DNA of 64,000 nt, from NCBI GenBank assembly GCA_016748015.1, contig JAAOMT010000295.1, positions 502,604 through 566,603 of the forward strand, read 5' to 3'. Position numbers and translations under genes: made by a program. This DNA comes from Geosiphon pyriformis. Lineage: Eukaryota; Glomeromycota; Glomeromycetes; Archaeosporales; Geosiphonaceae. Positions 58,465 through 64,000 of this stretch are shown here, in pieces (position 1 is the stretch's first letter; each line of letters opens with the position of its first letter). Under the pieces are notes generated by a model, which saw only the letters and a program-made list of their open reading frames with translations, did not search any database and was not told where the DNA came from.

Positions 58465-60018
58465 ATAAGTAATTATTTATACCTGTCACAACAATCAGAA
58501 GAACACTTTAAAGCATACAACAAAAACAATCTAGATTTTATTGAACTCAATCCTTTGCCTTTCTGCTTAATTTGCTTCCCCATTGAAGAACAATTCAGTA
58601 GACAATTTTAAGACTTTTGGAACTGGTTCCTAAATAAGCATTTAGCTAAAATCTATATAGCTTATATAATCTATTACTTTAATCAAGCTTATCTTGAAAA
58701 CAACTTTAAAGAAAAAAACAACAGCATTAATCAACTTTTATATTCCACAGCCTTTGAACAACAGCCTTCTAATTTCGAATACTTGAATTACCAAATTTAC
58801 ATCTGAATTGCTGTCCATTAGCTAACTAAAACACCCTTTGAAACAGAAAAAAAAAGCTATCAAACCACTCCTGTTTTTGATTTTTTTTCAAACAAATCAG
58901 AACATTCTATACAAACAGCTACTCCTAAACCAATGACTAATAACTCTATGCAACAAAACATTCTGATCACCTTTCAAGGCATACAAACTGCTTTAGGGCG
59001 AAGAAACAATACCCTATTACTATTATTTAGAGATGATACATAAGATTCAATTAAATAGTTAGATGATTTTAAAAAAACAGTCATTGCCAATTAATATGAT
59101 GCTGAGTATAAATTCTAAATTGTTGGTGGCTACTTTCAAGGCTCTCTTGCTACTTGGTTCTCACAAAAAACCAATGCTGGTGCTCACCAAAAAATTATTA
59201 GATGGACACCAACAAATGCTGGAGAAGAAAACACCTCTTTTACAATTTGGTTTGAAACTAAATTTAGAACTCTTATCTTAATATCCAAATGGCACATGAA
59301 ATTAGAAAAAAGAACTCAAGATTCTGGTAAAGTTGTAACTGAATATGTCAAAGCAATCAAAAAATTAATTAAGCAGATAAACTCTGGAAAAAACTAGACA
59401 GAAGAACAAAAAATTCATTCTTTTATAAAAAAATTAAGAACTGATTTTTTCTATGCTCTTTGGTCTCTTCTGGCTCTGAAAAACAATCTTACAATAGATA
59501 TGGCCATTGAACTTGTCCAGAGAATAGAAAACAATCAAAGAATGCATTTAGGATTCACACTTCTAGTTTTTGCTTTTGCTCTTGTTATAACTTCTGCTCC
59601 CCAAATAGCCACTACCTTTTTTGCTATCCAAACTCAAAATTTAAATGAACAGTTAATAGATAGACTCACAGCTAATTTTGCCCAGTTACTTAAACTCTTA
59701 GCCCAAGTAATTAGAAAGAATCAACAACTCCAAAGACTCAGATTTGAATTTTATTTTAATCAACCTCAGCAACCTCCTTATCAAAGACAACAAAATTATG
59801 GTCCACCTGTGTGTTATTGCTGTGAATTAATTGAACATTTCTCCAGAGATTGCAACAATCTTCTTTTGCCTTTTTTAGCTTCCAAAAACAATGACAATTA
59901 AAACAACAGAACCATCAACAATAATGTCCCCAATCAAAAACCCAATTATGTCAACATCAATTTCTTTGAAGAAGATCTCTTAGTTAAAGATATTGTTTAT
60001 CAGTCTTTAAACTGGTAA
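58465..60018 (+). pseudogene. Gy1-F Gag (start codon lost)
   Basis: The frame starts at ATA (58465) where C has ATG, a G-to-A change. It runs, with many stops, exactly 1542 bp to the TTA of the slippery site, identical to C, so there is no net indel. The best open part, 59500-59901, has AIELVQRIENNQRMHLGF and an intact CCHC knuckle (CYCCELIEHFSRDC). The Gag end is Trp-TAA (60013-60018), which shows that the TGA in C was a Trp codon. Confidence 0.85.
60006..60012 (+). promoter_or_regulatory. Gy1-F gag-pol slippery heptamer
   Basis: TTTAAAC two codons before the Gag TAA, same phase as in C. Confidence 0.75.
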
Positions 60019-61525
60019 GTGCACCTCCAAAGAGTAAGAGTACAAGCCAACCAGAAAAAAATCTCTTTTATGCTTTTAACTTAATTGATGATAACCACAA
60101 CATAGATAAACTAGCAATTAACCTTCTGAATCAACAAGAAAGAAGAAAAAAGCCAAGATTGATTTCGTTCTGAATCCAAATAAAGCATTTACATCAACTG
60201 CTAAAAACAATGAACCACCAAAGCAAAAATTTTTAAGAATTTTTTAAAGTTAGAACCTTCAGAAATAGTACAAAAATCTGGTCCTTATTCTGTTGTCAAA
60301 GATCTTATGAAAACCCCAGCTTACATTACCTTTGGCCAGCTAATAATCCATCTGCAATTCAGAAAAAATCTTCATAAATCCTTGATTCCAAAAAAAAAGA
60401 CAACAAAAACCAACAAGTGTTCTTACCAAATTGAACTTACTAACAACAGCAATATTACTCCTCTGATTTGCAAAGCCCAAGTGGCTGGCTACTTTATTGA
60501 TCTGATCCTAGACAGTAAATTATCTGTCAGTGTTATTGCCAAATATTTTCTTAAAGCAATTGGCAGAAAAATTAATGAACTCTCAACTAAACCAATGACC
60601 AATGTATATGATGACAAAAAAAAGGGCTTGGTATAGCCAAAGCTGTTCCTGTTCGCATTAATAACATCAGTATTGAGATTAACATAGAAGTATTTGAAGC
60701 AAAAAAATATATCATAATTGTTGACAATAAGTGATTTAAGAAAGCCAAAGCACTACTTAACTATAAACTTTGTGAGCTAATCATCAGATGTGGTAAAAAA
60801 CTTATTGTAGTTAAGTGCTGTTATTAGACAACTCCTCTAGTAACCAAGCAAAACCAAGAAAAAAAACAATCAGATGATGATAAGAGTAATGAAAAAGAAA
60901 ATTAGAAAGAATAAGAAAAAACTGCTGAACTTGTCTATACTATTTTTACCAGCAACAACAAGCCACTGAATAATGTTAAAGCTAACAAAAAAGGAATCAT
61001 GGTAAATAACAAGCTGATTTACTGGCCCTACTATGATATTTTTAGAGGAATCTTTGATAGAAAACCTGACAAGAAAGCCAAATACAGCTATTGGTAACAT
61101 GGTTTTTGTGCCAAGTGCTAGTACAATAAATCTTTGTATTTTTCTAGTAATGAATGCAAATCCTGCCTAATCTATTACAAAGATTGGGAGCCAATTAGTT
61201 TAATATCCAGAGAAGAATTAAAAGAAGTACAGAAGTTCTTTGAAAATGAATTACTTGAAATTCAATCTCTAGTCATAGAACAAAAAAAACTTTCTTCTAA
61301 AGAAAAAAAAGTAGATATTGAAAATCTGTTGGCTAAAAATAGCCCAGTTATCTCAAAAGAAAGTGATACTCCTAGACAAACCCATGTAATACAACACACT
61401 ATTACCACCAAAGAAACTCATCCAATTTATTTGAAGTCTTATTAATCCAATCGACACAATAATAAATTCATCAAGAAAGAGATAATCCAAATGAAAAACC
61501 TTGGATTTATACAAAAAACCAAGAG
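60013..61525 (+). pseudogene. Gy1-F protease and N-terminal Pol
   Basis: Open 60307-60636 and 61134-61445. YFIDLILDSKLSVSVIAKYF, catalytic DSG as DSK (60511-60519, GGA to AAA). The linker has one-base deletions (near 60125-60135 and 60625) that change frame relative to C. Ends with LEIQSLVIEQKKLSS and HVIQHTITTKET. A TAG at about 61530 sits at the same KSK-stop-AF position as in C, B and D. Confidence 0.8.
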
Positions 61526-62640
61526 TAAATAGGCTTTTTCAGTTGTAATAGTATTCAAAAAAAGTGGAACTTTATGCTTTTGTGTTGACTACTGCCAATT
61601 AAATGCCATTACTATAAGAGATATATACTCACTTCCCAAAATTAATATAATGTTAGACAAATTCAATGATGCTGCTTTCTTCTTAACCATTGACTTAACT
61701 GCTGAATTTTGACAAGTAAAAATGGATCCAGAAAGCAAAAAGAAAACTGCTTTTATTACCAAGTATAGCACCTATAAATTCACAATTATGCCTTTTGGTC
61801 TTACCAATGCCTCTCCCACCTTTCAATATTTAATGGACAAAGTATTTGAATTAATAAAAAAAAACTTTGTTCTGGTCTACTTGGACGACATAATAGTATA
61901 CTCAAAAATCTAGAATGAATATCTTGAACACTTACAAAAAATTTTTAATCTCCTTAGAAATACTGGTCTTAAGATAAATCCAATAAAATTTTTTTTTGAA
62001 TAACAATTCACCCAGTTTCTTGGTCATCTTATTACAAAAAATAAAATCTTTCCTAATTCAGCTAAAGTTGAAAAAGTTCAAAACATTAGACAATTAATAA
62101 ATGTTCTTAAACTATGCTTTTTTTTTGGTTTGGCTTTTTACTATCACAAATTTATCAAGGATTTCTCCAAAATTGCCTTTTCTCTCAATCAGCTACTCAA
62201 AAAAAATGTCAGTTATCACTGAAGCACTTATTAACAAAAAGCTTTTGAAACTCTGAAAGAAAAACTTGTTACTAAACCTATCTTTAAACAACTTGATCTG
62301 AATTAACTTTTTATCCTGCACACTGATGCATTTGGCTATAGACTTGGTGCTGTCCTTTTACAAAAAGATGAAAATAGTAGAGAACATGCTATAATATATG
62401 CCAGTAGAACCTTTACACCAACAGAAAAAAACTATTTAGTTACTAAACAAGAATGCTTAGCAGTAGTTTGGACTACTAGTTACTGAGATCAATAACTTTT
62501 TGGTGTGAAATTCTTAGTGGTAACAGATTATTAAGCTTTGGTTTGGCTGCACAATAAAAAAAAGCTGAAACACAAACAAATAACTCACTGGATACTCCAC
62601 TTAAATGAATTTAACTATAATATTTAACACCACAAAAGAG
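61526..62640 (+). pseudogene. Gy1-F reverse transcriptase and RNase H
   Basis: RT open 61722-61913: [39 protein letters not shown] and intact VYLDDIIVYS (61878-61889). Trp of the GFWQ motif is TGA. RNase H: HTDAFGYRLGAVLLQKDEN, YASRTFTPTEKNY, KQECLAVVWTTSY. The minus-strand frames at 61589-61771 and 62601-62810 are antisense shadows. Confidence 0.82.
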
Positions 62641-64000
62641 CAAATTATCAAAACACTAATGCTCTCTTTAGACTTACTATCTAATAACAGTACAAGCTTC
62701 TCAAACCAACCCATTTTAATTATTAGTAACTTCACTTTTGACAAACACAATAATGGACTTGGACAACTACTCTGCCTTAATAGAATTTTTAGATAAAAGA
62801 CAATACCCACCAGAATACACTTGACAGCAAAAAAAACATTTGTGCAAACAATTAAATTTTTATTTGATTTGCTAAAACCAATTATATAAAAGAAACAGAA
62901 AAGATTTTGACTGCCCCCAAAGAGTCATTAGATTTGAAAAAGAAGAAATTGTAATATACAATATACATACTGATCTATTAGCTAGACATTTTAGAAAAAC
63001 AAAAACAATTCAGAAAACTTTAGCTTGCTATTATTGGTCTATATTGGAAAAGAACATTGTTGAATACATCAAAATCTGTAACATTTGTCAAAAAAAAAAC
63101 AAACCCAATTGTAAAGAAGATATCCATCCAATCTCTGTTGGTCAACCATTTGACAAAATTAATATAAATGTTGTTGGGACTTTAACAATAACTCCTGATG
63201 GCAACAGATATATTATCACAGCTACTGACTATTTTACAAAATGAGTAGAAACAAAAGCCATTCCAGATTAAACAGCAGTCTCAATAGCCAATTTCATTTA
63301 TGAAGATATTATTTGCTGTTATGGCTGCCTCAAAAAACTTTTATCTAATAAAGAAAGAGCTTTTTTTAGTACACTGGTTAAAAAACTTTGTAGAAAAATG
63401 GAAATACATCATAAACTTTCTTCTTATCACTCTTAAACAAATAACTTAGTAAAACATTTCAATAGAACACTATATAAAACCCTAGCCAAACTAGTGAAAA
63501 AACAAACTTATAAGACAAAGTATTGCTTTCAGCTTTGTTTGCTTATAGAACTGTAAATCATGACATAACAAGTTATAAATCTTTTTATCTGCTCTATAGA
63601 TGCATGGCAACACTACCAATAGAAACTAACATTAAAACAATACTCTTTGAAGAAATCACAATAGAAAATTATAAAGACATTTTACAAAAAAAACTTGATA
63701 CTATTCTTAACTCATTGGTAAAAGCACGAATAATTGTCTTTAAAAAGATAAAACAGTTCCAAAAAAAGCTTAAGAAAAAGAAAACTTAAAAAACACTTTT
63801 CTTAAGTATTGGTGACTTAGTACTAAAATACTATTCAGACAGAAACAATGTCTATGGTAATAAATTCTCTAACCAATGGAAAAAACTCTTTTTAATCAAC
63901 AAAGTTTTGAACAATGATTCTTATATTCTTCAAGATTAATCTGAAACAATTTTTAATGATCATCTTATTCATAGTATATAACTTAAAAAATATCATAATA
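62641..64000 (+). pseudogene. Gy1-F integrase (cut by the window end)
   Basis: Zinc domain around 62940-63100 (HTDLLARHF, KICNICQKK), open core 63044-63244 (INVVGTLTITPDGNRYIITATDYFTK; first Asp is Asn), LSNKERAFF (second Asp AAT, 63347-63349), and 63523-63789 (LFAYRTVNHDITSYKSFYLLY). The frame differs from RT-RNase H. The sequence ends in the C-terminal KVLNNDSYIL region. Confidence 0.8.

Larger units (their letters stand above)
57747..64000 (+). mobile_element. Gy1 copy F: plus-strand element, 3' end outside the window
   Basis: Starts with a full LTR (57747-58412) preceded by ATAT (57743-57746). Contains Gag, slippery site, PR, RT with intact YLDD, RNase H and integrase up to 64000. Intermediate in decay: more stops than C, fewer than A and D. 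Confidence 0.92.

Overview
This 64 kb window is almost entirely retrotransposon inserted into retrotransposon; I see no convincing host gene, tRNA, rRNA or CRISPR array. The DNA is very AT-rich and CpG-poor. The protein remnants (a single-ORF LINE with RRM-like, CCHC, APE endonuclease, RT and RNase H parts, and several Ty3/gypsy Gag-Pol families) resemble elements I know from arbuscular mycorrhizal fungi (Glomeromycotina, e.g. Rhizophagus/Gigaspora). That assignment is from memory, not from a search.

Names used here. Gy1: Ty3/gypsy family, LTR ends TGTTATGG...CCATAACA, six copies A-F. Gy2: Ty3/gypsy family, LTR ends TGTTACTAG...CTAGTAACA, carrying a dUTPase domain. Gy3: an older Ty3/gypsy remnant. 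LTR4: an element seen only as LTR. LINE: a non-LTR element.

Layout. (i) Gy1-A (minus, 1293-34686) is split by a complete Gy2 (plus, 3547-22218) and by a complete Gy1-B (minus, 23691-31396). The 5' LTR of that Gy2 is split 18 bp in by a LINE (minus, 3565-12205, 13-bp target duplication). The LINE in turn carries a solo Gy2 LTR (7918-8893) and a solo LTR4 (10269-11197). (ii) Gy1-D (minus, 34951-51806) carries a solo LTR4 (36183-37063), the best-preserved element Gy1-C (plus, 38598-46244) and the solo LTR Gy1-E (49544-50185). (iii) 51811-64000: Gy3 (minus) is interrupted by the 3' part of a second Gy2 (55610-57268), which is interrupted by LTR4 (57269-57746), which is interrupted by Gy1-F (plus, 57747 to the window end). 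Most junctions are fixed by 4-bp target-site duplications, so relative ages can be read from the nesting.

How Gy1 works, as seen in C and F: LTR promoter with a 12-bp tandem array just upstream of a TATA box, then a tRNA primer site, then Gag (517 codons, CCHC), then a TTTAAAC slippery heptamer at the Gag stop in all five internal copies, then PR-RT-RNase H-INT in the -1 frame, then an extra 3' reading frame running into the 3' LTR. All copies carry C-to-T / G-to-A changes on both strands: stops at CAA, CAG, CGA and TGG codons, and catalytic D to N changes. None is autonomous.
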